Positions 17,353-26,468 of a stretch of DNA of 64,000 bases are shown here, piece by piece (the stretch's first letter is position 1; the number at the start of each line of letters is the position of its first letter). Origin of the DNA: Nemertoderma westbladi (taxonomy: Eukaryota > Xenacoelomorpha > Nemertodermatida > Nemertodermatidae); the NCBI GenBank assembly GCA_032718475.1, contig JAUCBJ010001861.1:1-64000 (forward strand). The letters are read 5' to 3'. The notes under the pieces were generated by a model that did no database searches, had not been told where the DNA came from, and saw only the letters and a list, made by a program, of their open reading frames with translations. The translations under genes and the position numbers were made by a program.

Positions 17353-19677
17353 AACTTACCCAATATACTATGAACGGTTGGTTGATTGGGTACTATTTAC
17401 CTAACTTACCCAATATACTATGAACGGTTGGTTGATTGGGTACTATTTACCTAACTTACCCAATATATTATGAACGGTTGGTTGATTGGGTACTATTTAC
17501 CTAACTTACCCAATATACTATGAACGGTTGGTTGATTGAGTACTATTTACCTAACTTACCCAATATACTATGAACGGTTGGTTGATTGGGTACTATTTAC
17601 CGAACTTACCCAATATACTATGAACGGTTGGTTGATTGGGTACTATTTACCTAACTTACCCAATATATTATGAACGGTTGGTTGATTGGGTACTATTTAC
17701 CTAACTTACCCAATATACTATGAACGGTTGGTTGATTGGGTACTATTTACCTAACTTACCCAATATACTATGAACGGTTGGTTGATTGGGTACTATTTAC
17801 CTAACTTACCCAATATACTATGAACGGTTGGTTGATTGGGTACTATTTACCTAACTTACCCAATATACTATGAACGGTTGGTTGATTGGGTACTATTTAC
17901 CTAACTTACCCAATATATTATGAACGGTTGGTTGATTGGGTACTATTTACCTAACTTACCCAATATACTATGAACGGTTGGTTGATTGGGTACTATTTAC
18001 CGAACTTACCCAATATACTATGAACGGTTGGTTGATTGGGTACTATTTACCTAACTTACCCAATATATTATGAACGGTTGGTTGATTGGGTACTATTTAC
18101 CTAACTTACCCAATATACTATGAACGGTTGGTTGATTGGGTACTATTTACCTAACTTACCCAATATACTATGAACGGTTGGTTGATTGGGTACTATTTAC
18201 CTAACTTACCCAATATACTATGAACGGTTGGTTGATTGGGTACTATTTACCTAACTTACCCAATATATTATGAACGGTTGGTTGATTGGGTACTATTTAC
18301 CTAACTTACCCAATATATTATGAACGGTTGGTTGATTGGGTACTATTTACCTAACTTACCCAATATACTATGAACGGTTGGTTGATTGGGTACTATTTAC
18401 CTAACTTACCCAATATACTATGAACGGTTGGTTGATTGGGTACTATTTACCTAACTTACCCAATATATTATGAACGGTTGGTTGATTGGGTACTATTTAC
18501 CTAACTTACCCAATATATTATGAACGGTTGGTTGATTGAGTACTATTTACCTAACTTACCCAATATACTATGAACGGTTGGTTGATTGGGTACTATTTAC
18601 CGAACTTACCCAATATACTATGAACGGTTGGTTGATTGGGTACTATTTACCTAACTTACCCAATATATTATGAACGGTTGGTTGATTGGGTACTATTTAC
18701 CTAACTTACCCAATATATTATGAACGGTTGGTTGATTGAGTACTATTTACCTAACTTACCCAATATACTATGAACGGTTGGTTGATTGGGTACTATTTAC
18801 CGAACTTACCCAATATATTATGAACGGTTGGTTGATTGGGTACTATTTACCTAACTTACCCAATATATTATGAACGGTTGGTTGATTGGGTACTATTTAC
18901 CTAACTTACCCAATATATTATGAACGGTTGGTTGATTGGGTACTATTTACCTAACTTACCCAATATACTATGAACGGTTGGTTGATTGGGTACTATTTAC
19001 CTAACTTACCCAATATATTATGAACGGTTGGTTGATTGAGTACTATTTACCTAACTTACCCAATATATATGAACGGTTGGTTGATTGAGTACTATTTACC
19101 GAACTTACCCAATATACTATGAACGGTTGGTTGATTGGGTACTATTTACCTAACTTACCCAATATATTATGAACGGTTGGTTGATTGGGTACTATTTACC
19201 GAACTTACCCAATATATTATGAACGGTTGGTTGATTGGGTACTATTTACCTAACTTACCCAATATATTATGAACGGTTGGTTGATTGGGTACTATTTACC
19301 TAACTTACCCAATATACTATGAACGGTTGGTTGATTGGGTACTATTTACCTAACTTACCCAATATATTATGAACGGTTGGTTGATTGGGTACTATTTACC
19401 TAACTTACCCAATATATTATGAACGGTTGGTTGATTGGGTACTATTTACCTAACTTACCCAATATATTATGAACGGTTGGTTGATTGGGTACTATTTACC
19501 TAACTTACCCAATATATTATGAACGGTTGGTTGATTGGGTACTATTTACCTAACTTACCCAATATATTATGAACGGTTGGTTGATTGGGTACTATTTACC
19601 TAACTTACCCAATATATTATGAACGGTTGGTTGATTGGGTACTATTTACCTAACTTACCCAATATACTATGAACGGT
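17353..19677 (-). repeat. 50-bp minisatellite copying the exon-intron junction
   Basis: About 46 units of exactly 50 bp. On the minus strand a unit is 31 bases starting GTAAGTTAGGTAAATAG followed by 19 bases ACCGTTCATAGTATATTGG. The 19 bases are the end of PRPF4B exon 19659-19815 and the 31 are the first intron bases. I see no copy lacking GTAAGT. Variation is confined to a few sites (C/T in ATATAC/TTA, T/G in CCTAA/CCGAA, G/A in ATTGG/ATTGA). A second donor-like word, TTAG|GTAAAT, sits 9 bases downstream in each unit. The unit also has inverted TACCCAAT/ATTGGGTA words. Confidence 0.95.
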
Positions 19678-19815
19678 GTAGCGTTTATCTAATGATTCAC
19701 CAACTTTCACCCTGTAGTATCCATCTGAATCATCCCAATTGTCGTTGAGATTACGTAGACCCTTCATATCAGTAACTCCAGCCAATTCAAGTCGACGTTG
19801 TTTAGCGGCTGGTGA
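19659..19815 (-). CDS. PRPF4B: PRP4 kinase exon (start of kinase domain)
   Basis: 157 nt, acceptor ATTTTGCAG|TCACCAGCC, donor ATATTGG|GTAAGT. It encodes SPAAKQRRLELAGV, then NLNDNWDDSDGYYRVKVGES and LDKRYTVHSILG. This matches the PRP4 stretch 'NLRDNWTDAEGYYRVNIGE' and 'LDKRYNVYGYTG'. It starts in phase 0 and ends one base into the Gly codon completed by exon 16804-16897. Its last 19 bases are repeated in the adjacent 50-bp array. Confidence 0.92.
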
Positions 19816-20390
19816 CTGCAAAATAGTAATTAAAGGTGTTCAAGTAGAATGCCAACAATACGCCAATACGCGAATATTATTTATTAGATCCAATCAACTA
19901 TCTGCATTTTTCAGGTGTGGAAATGTTATAACTATCAAAGCCATTGTGTAAAGTAGCACAGTGTTCTGTTCAGTGTTAGTGTTCTGACCCTAAATATAAG
20001 TTTGTACACAAACGAAAGTAGTGAGTGGGGTAAAGTAAAGATACGGGGATCAGAACACTATAAAGTACTTTGCAAGTTTTCAAGTATAAATAGTTCTATT
20101 TCAAAATTTTATTACGAAACTATTGATGATACAAAAACGCATATGATAAATTTGTTGTTAAAAAGGTGTAGGACTTTTGGTGGAATTTCTCAAATTTTAG
20201 AAAATTAAAGAGCATCAAATCATAAAAGATTAGGACCAAGAGGACTCTCGACGCAAATCGCGTCGTTGGAGATTTTTACTTGTTAACAACTTTGAGGGAT
20301 TTAAAAAATCAAAACTAAAATTTGATCAATGGCCCCACAAGTTGATATTTTTTATAGACTTTCAGACATTCCAGACGAGAGAAGAGAATA
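19816..20390. other. PRPF4B intron, no gene seen
   Basis: AT-rich. A small open frame at 20002-20208 has no recognisable domain and I consider it chance or a decayed repeat. Confidence 0.35.
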
Positions 20391-20675
20391 GAGGTTCCAC
20401 CTTGGTGTAGTGGTTGCATTGAATTCACATCTCCTGTAGGTCGTGGGTTCGATCCTCACACGGGCCAGGGCAGTTTTCGTTTCGGTACGAATGCTTTAAA
20501 GGGACCAGCCAGGGCGCATCTCTGCCTTGCATCCTTAAGTGGTAGCTAAATGAGTACTGGAGTTTCCTCTCGGGAGTAAAGTTCTGGGGGGACCGCACTC
20601 GAAATAAGTCGTCAGACTTTGTGCGTAATCCCTGGCCTAACGGCAGAAGAAAATTTACTTTTTACTTTTACTTTG
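20391..20675 (+). mobile_element. tRNA-derived SINE
   Basis: The left end has an A-box-like TGGTGTAGTGGTTGCA and a B box GGGTTCGATCC about 40 bases later, as in a tRNA-derived RNA polymerase III promoter. A ~200-base non-tRNA body follows, and the 3' tail is short tandem TTTACTT/CTTTTA units. That structure is typical of tRNA SINEs. I cannot assign the family by sight. Confidence 0.75.
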
Positions 20676-20799
20676 ACTAGTTCAACAGACTGTAGAAACG
20701 ATGTCCTAACATTCATTTGCTCAATATTAAACTTTATAAGTTATTAAATTTTATATAAATTTTTAGGTGATTAGATTATTAGAATATTAAATTTTAGAT

Positions 20800-20870
20800 G
20801 GGAACAGCTTAGCAAAGTCGTCATTGACACCCAAGTGGAATCGAACTGGTGACCTACGGATAGCAGCTCA
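20800..20870 (-). mobile_element. Possible tRNA-like SINE fragment, reverse orientation
   Basis: The reverse strand reads GGTCACCAGTTCGATTCC, close to a polymerase III B box in a T-arm context. It may be a truncated second SINE. Only the B-box portion is convincing. Confidence 0.3.
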
Positions 20871-21539
20871 TATAAAATAATGAACTTGACAGATATGTAC
20901 ACAACACCATTACACCAATGGGTGTGCACTGTGCACCAATGGGAGGTGCTACGCGATGTCCCAACTCCGGCTGTTATTCTCTGTTACTACTATAATGGAC
21001 TTAAGTTGTCAAAATTAAGGGGATCAGTACAGGCATTTTTTCCAAACAAACTACTATTATTAAGCCTCGGCTCACTTTTAGAACGCATCAGATTACTTTA
21101 TAGGCAAACTGTTCTTACATTCCAACCAGAATTAGATGGACTTTTTCAGGTTAACCAATTGGTTTTTTAATTTCAATTTTTTTTTCATATATTTAGCTTA
21201 TTTTTTTAAAATGAACCTAATTAAAAAAAAAAAAATAGCCAAATAATTAGTGTCACAAACATTAAAATCACGATTCGGTGCTTATGCGTACATAATACAA
21301 AAAAAATAATTGGTTAACTTTATTCTAACGTTATTCTAAAGGTAAAAAATGATCCTAGTGAGATATTTTCAAGTCTATAACTCAAATGGCAGCTGAGAAA
21401 CATGTACCGAAAGAAATTCTAAAAACTCATTTTGAGAAAAATTAAGATAAAATTTAAACTTTCTCGCGCAAAAACTGTCTGTTATTATGAAATAATGTCT
21501 GTCAATATATACCTTGCAAAAAGAAAGCACAAAACCATA

Positions 21540-22000
21540 CTACGATCTTTGCTATGGGGTTTTCCTGGTCGCTGATTTCATTTCTGTGATCAGTTTAATG
21601 AAATCTTATTTGTCTGTATGTCTGTCTGTCGGTCTTTCTGACTATCCGACAATCTGTCCGTCAAATATAAGAAAAGGGCACATAATCTAGTTAAAAGTAT
21701 AACTAGAGTGGTTTTCGCGGTTGCAGAATTCATTTCGAGAGTCAGTTTTAACATTTAATGACTTCCAAATTGTCTGTTTGGCAGTCAGTCTGTCGGTTAT
21801 ATCTTGACGGACAGACTGACAGACATTCAGACAGAAACGACGAAGCCAAATTTGAATATTGACATCAGAAATGAAGTCACCAACCACGAAACCCCAATAT
21901 AGGGAATCTTTTTAGACAGATAGTTTGCTTTTTATTGACGGACAGACATACTGACGGACAAAGCGACAGTTACTCGGACAGACAGCCATATCTCGAGAAG
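21540..22000. repeat. Degenerate TCTG/CAGA-rich repeat with direct and inverted copies
   Basis: Runs rich in TCTG/TGTC occur near 21608-21670 and 21770-21800, with the complementary CAGA/GACA words near 21810-21840 and 21938-21990. A flanking sentence like 'GGTTTTC..GGT..CTGATTTCATTTC' recurs near 21557, 21710 and, inverted, near 21885. I read it as an old, rearranged dispersed repeat. Unique AT-rich intron lies on both sides. Confidence 0.5.
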
Positions 22001-22314
22001 TAAGACATATCTTGCTAAACGTTGTTTTCAAATTTGGAATCTTGATAAAAATTTGCTCTAAAATTAAAAAAAATTTGGATGCCTGTACCCCTTAAGTAAA
22101 GATGGGGTGTTTGTAAATATTTTTGACTTTAGTGATACTTGTTTCGTTCTGTAACTAGATCATGTGAGCTTTATTGACATGCTGGTTGTAGTATTATGAA
22201 GATATGTTGAATGAATTACGTCTCGGGGTTCAACAACTGCGGATCTGGGTGTTAGATTTTTAACAAGGATCCAATTTTGTTTATTTGTCATCTATTTCGA
22301 TTTTCTTCACTCAC

Positions 22315-22452
22315 ATCAAGGAAGAGGTCGTCACTGAACATATCAGCCTTAGGCTTGTCGGTGTCCACAGAGCTCTCGGTAGTCAGACCGCATGGTTGCG
22401 ATGCAGATGTGGCAGCCAAGTCATTCACTGATTCACTCAACTTCTTACCGTT
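22315..22452 (-). CDS. PRPF4B: PRP4 kinase linker exon
   Basis: 138 nt, acceptor TTTTTCTAG|AACGGTAAG, donor CTTGAT|GTGAGT, phase 0 at both ends. It encodes NGKKLSESVNDLAATSASQP and ends DKPKADMFSDDLFLD. Human PRP4 kinase has NNGSSQKKLLAPDMFTESDD at this point, so the DMF-acidic motif anchors the match. The region is disordered linker before the kinase domain. Confidence 0.85.
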
Positions 22453-23400
22453 CTAGAAAAATAAAATGTGAAAGTAAATCAATAGGGAATGTCAAAATGG
22501 TATCTGGGTTCCACTTTTCAATTTTGTATACAAAACAGCCCCCAACGCCCCCCCCCCCCCCCCCCCCCCAGGCCTCCGCCTCCACCCCTCCCCAAATAAA
22601 TTGACCCCACTTCTCTCTGCTAACAGAACTAAGAGGCGCTAGATTAAAACTTAATAAAAAGTTTGATTGATTTATAAAATAAAGACGGATGATAAAATTA
22701 ATGAAATTTCCAACTTGTGATGATATTGTATATATCTATTGTCGGTTTCAGTAGTTTCCACATACGATGGCGAAGTCTTCGGACAAACGTAATACTGATT
22801 GGTTATATTATTAGTATCACCCCTTCATAGATTATGTCCGCTAATGCGGAATTCAAGATTAGAATACCACTGATCTTAACGTTGCAGATGACTCTGGCTT
22901 ACTATCGCACCCACTGGAATTCGCTAAATATATTTTGAATAGTTTAGAAGCGGTTCCTGTGTTGGTATATTTGTTAACGGCAGAAATTGTAAATGAATAA
23001 CTCGAACCTCTTAAATATAAAGAAAGGGATTGTTAAACTTGGGTCGTGATTTCGATCCAACGTTCGTCTATATTTAAAAGGAGTTGTGGCGGCGCAATTT
23101 TGTCGACAAGCCGGCACAGCATTCTTAACATATATGTAATGTATATATAATGCAGCTGCAATGCAGCATGCCGATCGTAGTAGTAGTATTTAAAGACTAT
23201 AAAAGGAAAAGCACGGTCGGCACAAGTTTATAAGTAAGTTCGCCTGTTTTTCAAAGACACATAGCTGGGGAGAGTATTGGCAGTGTTGTGGACTTTTTTG
23301 CGATCAGCGATCGCAGATCCGTATATGTTGAGGATTTTAGAATTTTCATCCGCATTTAAAAACATAAAAATAATTGATAAAATATATCATTACATTTATT
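22453..23400. other. PRPF4B intron, no gene seen
   Basis: Contains a 22-base C run at 22548-22569 (a G run in the sense transcript). Otherwise mixed AT-rich sequence. I looked here for an exon matching the human DDILERVAADVKEYE segment and did not find one. Confidence 0.4.
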
Positions 23401-23432
23401 AATTAATAACTATTATACAACATACTATTATT

Positions 23433-23438
23433 TTTATT
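23433..23438 (-). promoter_or_regulatory. Poly(A) signal of the nested MFS gene
   Basis: AATAAA on the minus strand about 70 bases after the stop codon of the transporter gene, the normal location for cleavage and polyadenylation signals. It is also inside the PRPF4B sense intron, so it must be ignored by the host transcript. Confidence 0.5.
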
Positions 23439-23506
23439 GTTGAACAAAATTAAATATTACTAGCATACAATAACAAGAGGGTTGGATATACGGTACTAAA
23501 ACATTG

Positions 23507-24946
23507 TCAGCCCGACAGCGTTTGTAGACGAGTTTCTATGGGCAACGCCATCGAAATCACAATACACAGAAACGAGACACCGGTAAACATACCAACGAAC
23601 ATATACGAACTGTAATTAATCATATAAATGACCACGAATACACCGCAAGCGGCGCCAATTCGACTGGTCATAAACCCCATGCTACAGGCGATAGAGCGTA
23701 CATGTGTGGGATACACCTCGGGGCTGTATAGGTAGCAGGTTTGATATACAGCAGACGCGATAGAACGAGCTACAGATAGGATGATCACCAGAGACGAATA
23801 ACCCAAACATGTTAGCACTAAGGGAAACAGTGCAACCAATACCGCGGAACCCGCAGCCATGGTAATCTTCCTCCCCCACCAATCCACAACCATAAAGACC
23901 ACAAATAAACTGGGTAATTCCGCGAGTGACATGATAAAAACGGCGAGGTAATCCTTATCATCTAATTCGTGGCAAGTCAGTAAACAGTCTGGAGTCTCGT
24001 GCGGTGTTAAAGTATTTATAATATCAGAAGAGCCCCGACACGACTGCCTTTCCACAAGAAGTACTTCTCCTGAAACAACCACCAATCCAAAATAAAGAAA
24101 TCCGATGAAAAACCATAAAATCCACAGTAAAACACTTGTAACGCGGAGTTCTGGTGTGAAAGCGTCTTTTAAGCAACCCCGGTGAGTGTTTCTGTTGCCG
24201 ATTAAAGTACCTTCATGGATCAGTTCGTCATCCGAATTGGCCATCTTCGTTAGTGTTCGGTAGGCCTTGGCGTGATCACCAGACACGATGTCGAAACAGG
24301 GAGACTCGGGGAGCCAGAGACACGCGAGGAAAAATATAAGTTCCACAAAGGCCGAGACGAATACTACATAACGCCAACTGTACTGCACCAAACCTAGCGC
24401 GATCAAAGAGATAAAACTTCCGCCAAAGGCGAAGAAAACATCGACGGCAAGGATCGATCTGGCGCGGCCGTCTGGAGGAACCAACTCCGCTAAACAAACC
24501 ACAGTCACCATGCCGATGCCCATCTGTATAGTAACAATGAATCTGGTAAGGAATAACCAAGTGAAATCCTGCGTAAAGGCGCTGAGAAGGGAAAAATACA
24601 AAGTTAGCCCGCTAGAGAGCAGCATAGAGATTCGGCGACCGAATATATCGCTGATTTTGCCGAAGATATAAGCCCCAACCATCATCCCGATGTACATGGA
24701 AGCATTGAGCCATGTAACCTGCGCGGGAAGTAATTGCCACTGACACCGCAGCACTTGGGCAAGTATCACGGTGAGGATAGTGAGCAGTGAGTCTTGGAAC
24801 CATCGCACGCCTATGGTGCAGACAACTTTGGTGTGGAAGGTACGCCATCCAATCCTTTGGATAGCCTCTCCAACAGTGTAAGTCTTACCAGAGACTATGG
24901 ATGACTTCTCACCAGATAAGCGACTACTCAATTGGATATTCACCAT
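23507..24946 (-). CDS. SVOP/SV2-like major facilitator transporter
   Basis: Uninterrupted gene of about 479 residues. I chose ATG 24946 (GCCATGG context); the frame opens 15 bases earlier only through a GTG. Family marks are VGEAIQRIGW-like N-terminus (SVOP: VEEAVETIGF), MFS motif A GKISDIFGRR after TM2, LPESPCFDIVSG after TM6, YSPEVYPTHVRS near TM11, and a final PIET. About 12 hydrophobic segments can be seen. SVOP is ~550 residues, so this is slightly short. It is probably a membrane transporter of organic substrates; the substrate is unknown. It has no introns although SVOP genes usually do, and it lies in the same orientation within the PRPF4B intron between exons 26126-26245 and 22315-22452. 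A retrocopy origin or full intron loss is possible. No frameshift is seen, so it looks functional. Confidence 0.88.
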   Translation of the reverse strand: MVNIQLSSRLSGEKSSIVSGKTYTVGEAIQRIGWRTFHTKVVCTIGVRWFQDSLLTILTVILAQVLRCQWQLLPAQVTWLNASMYIGMMVGAYIFGKISDIFGRRISMLLSSGLTLYFSLLSAFTQDFTWLFLTRFIVTIQMGIGMVTVVCLAELVPPDGRARSILAVDVFFAFGGSFISLIALGLVQYSWRYVVFVSAFVELIFFLACLWLPESPCFDIVSGDHAKAYRTLTKMANSDDELIHEGTLIGNRNTHRGCLKDAFTPELRVTSVLLWILWFFIGFLYFGLVVVSGEVLLVERQSCRGSSDIINTLTPHETPDCLLTCHELDDKDYLAVFIMSLAELPSLFVVFMVVDWWGRKITMAAGSAVLVALFPLVLTCLGYSSLVIILSVARSIASAVYQTCYLYSPEVYPTHVRSIACSMGFMTSRIGAACGVFVVIYMINYSSYMFVGMFTGVSFLCIVISMALPIETRLQTLSG

Positions 24947-25310
24947 GGCTTGAAATATCACAAAAACATAAACCTAGTTTCAGGCCGTGTCAGTGTCTAC
25001 GGTTGTAGCATAGTGTCCAAAAAAGTAAAAGTAAAAAATAATAATATACAAAACGAATAAGTAATAAATAATTGATTATTGAATGATGGAAATTAAATTT
25101 AGATAGGTATTTCAGAAATATTAAATTAAACGAATATTACAGTGATGATTACCCGCGGTAAATAAAATGAATATGTATTCTCCTGCCAAAACTAACACCT
25201 ACAAATGAGTATAAACTTGGCAAAGTCATCTAATATTACTATAAACTGTTTGTTTGGAAAACACAATGTTAGGGCCCCAAAGTGAGCAATACCGACTGAT
25301 AGGAAACTGG
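24947..25310. other. Upstream region of the nested MFS gene
   Basis: AT-rich; should include its promoter. No clear core promoter motif is seen. Confidence 0.3.
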
Positions 25311-25710
25311 GGCGAGCCACGAAGTCTAGGTGAGCCTCTGCGTGGCGGTATAATTATTTGGGCCGTCTGTTGTCGTCGTCGTCGGCGTTGTTGGAAATGT
25401 TTGAACGATAATGGTCAATCTTGAATGGTACCAAACTTGGTACACATGTTGACTGTCAACAGTTTAAAAATTATATAGAAGATGCAGAAAAAAATGATTT
25501 TGAAAAAATGAAGGGAGGGTAGTTTAAGGGGGGGGGGGGGGGGGGGGGGGGGGGGTACTGGCTTGGAAGTCAAAATTTTGACTGCTGAAATTCTTACTGC
25601 ACCAACGAGCGATTACGTAGAAAAAAGTGTCAGATACATTTTGGGTGGGCTATATTGAATTGTAATATTTTCAAAAAAAAATTCACTTGTGACGCCCCAT
25701 AGCGGCCAGA
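25311..25710 (+). repeat. Interspersed repeat copy A (GGGGCGAGCC...CGCCCC type)
   Basis: It begins GGGGCGAGCCACGAAGT, includes TACCAAACTTGGTACACATG, and ends near GACGCCCCATAGCGGCC. The same landmarks recur at 34267-34490 and, inverted, at about 36430-36770. It contains a 28-base G run at 25528-25555. It is probably a non-autonomous element, since no coding potential is seen. Confidence 0.55.
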
Positions 25711-26125
25711 GCCCAAATTTACATTTTGGACTTAAAATGCTTTATAACGAACCTGCCTATTAATAATACACAGTGTGTGTGTGTGTATAACCATCCAATA
25801 TCTCAACAACTCAAGCAGGTACGCAAAAATATTAACAGCAAACTATACGCAGAAGACTGTTTTGTGGCGTTTTGACCACGGAGTCACTGAAAAATAGCTG
25901 TTTTGAAAATGTAAAGTCGAACTTCACCGATTTCAACTCGTCGACTATTTTTACTCCAACTTTTTTATTTGGGATATTCAGTATTCTGAGCAACATATTT
26001 TAGCCTCTTCAAATATCGCCAATCACAAAGTACTTAACCAATAACATGCAGTGGGTTGTAGGACCTCCCGAGTAATAATTAACAATAATTTAATGACACA
26101 ACACATTTAATTATATTTGACTTAC
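25711..26125. other. PRPF4B intron, no gene seen
   Basis: AT-rich with a short GT microsatellite near 25770. The minus-strand donor GTAAGT of exon 26126-26245 is at 26125-26120. Confidence 0.4.
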
Positions 26126-26245
26126 GGTTTCAATGTTCTGGTTCGGTGAGTTCCCTTTACTAGATCTGGATGGAGTGGCCGTGGAATCCGATTCGGAATC
26201 GGACGTCCCGTCAGAAGACGACGACGATGTCATTATCGACGCTTC
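26126..26245 (-). CDS. PRPF4B: PRP4 kinase linker exon (Ser-rich)
   Basis: 120 nt, phase 0 at both ends, acceptor TTTGTTGTAG|GAAGCG, donor GAAACC|GTAAGT. It encodes EASIMTSSSSSDGTSDSESD and ends SRSSKGNSPNQNIET. The equivalent human segment is YLAEDSNMSVPSEPSSPQSS. It follows exon 53200-53315 after a 27-kb intron containing the TSP1 gene, the Copia element and three kinds of array. Confidence 0.85.
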
Positions 26246-26468
26246 CTACAACAAAAAACGTGTGTACGGTTATAATAGTTACTAAGTTACAGCAGTTTAG
26301 AATACAATAACACGAATAATATAGGAATCGTTGAATAAAATTAGATTTCATTTAAATTATTTAGTAGGGATATGAAGAACATAAATATATTACTAATAAT
26401 GTACTACAATTTTACTAGTTCTATCAATAATTTTTCATAGAACTATCAATATTTGTAAATTAGAAGGA

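Noticed and set aside
17353-19677. CRISPR-like regular repeats
   Set aside because: Eukaryotic locus, head-to-tail units with no unique spacers, and units matching an exon end.
19739-19951. Plus-strand 70-codon frame
   Set aside because: It is antisense to PRPF4B exon 19659-19815, whose splice phases and kinase match are clear.
20880-21170. 96-codon plus-strand frame in an intron
   Set aside because: No recognisable domain, no splice or promoter context, next to SINE debris.
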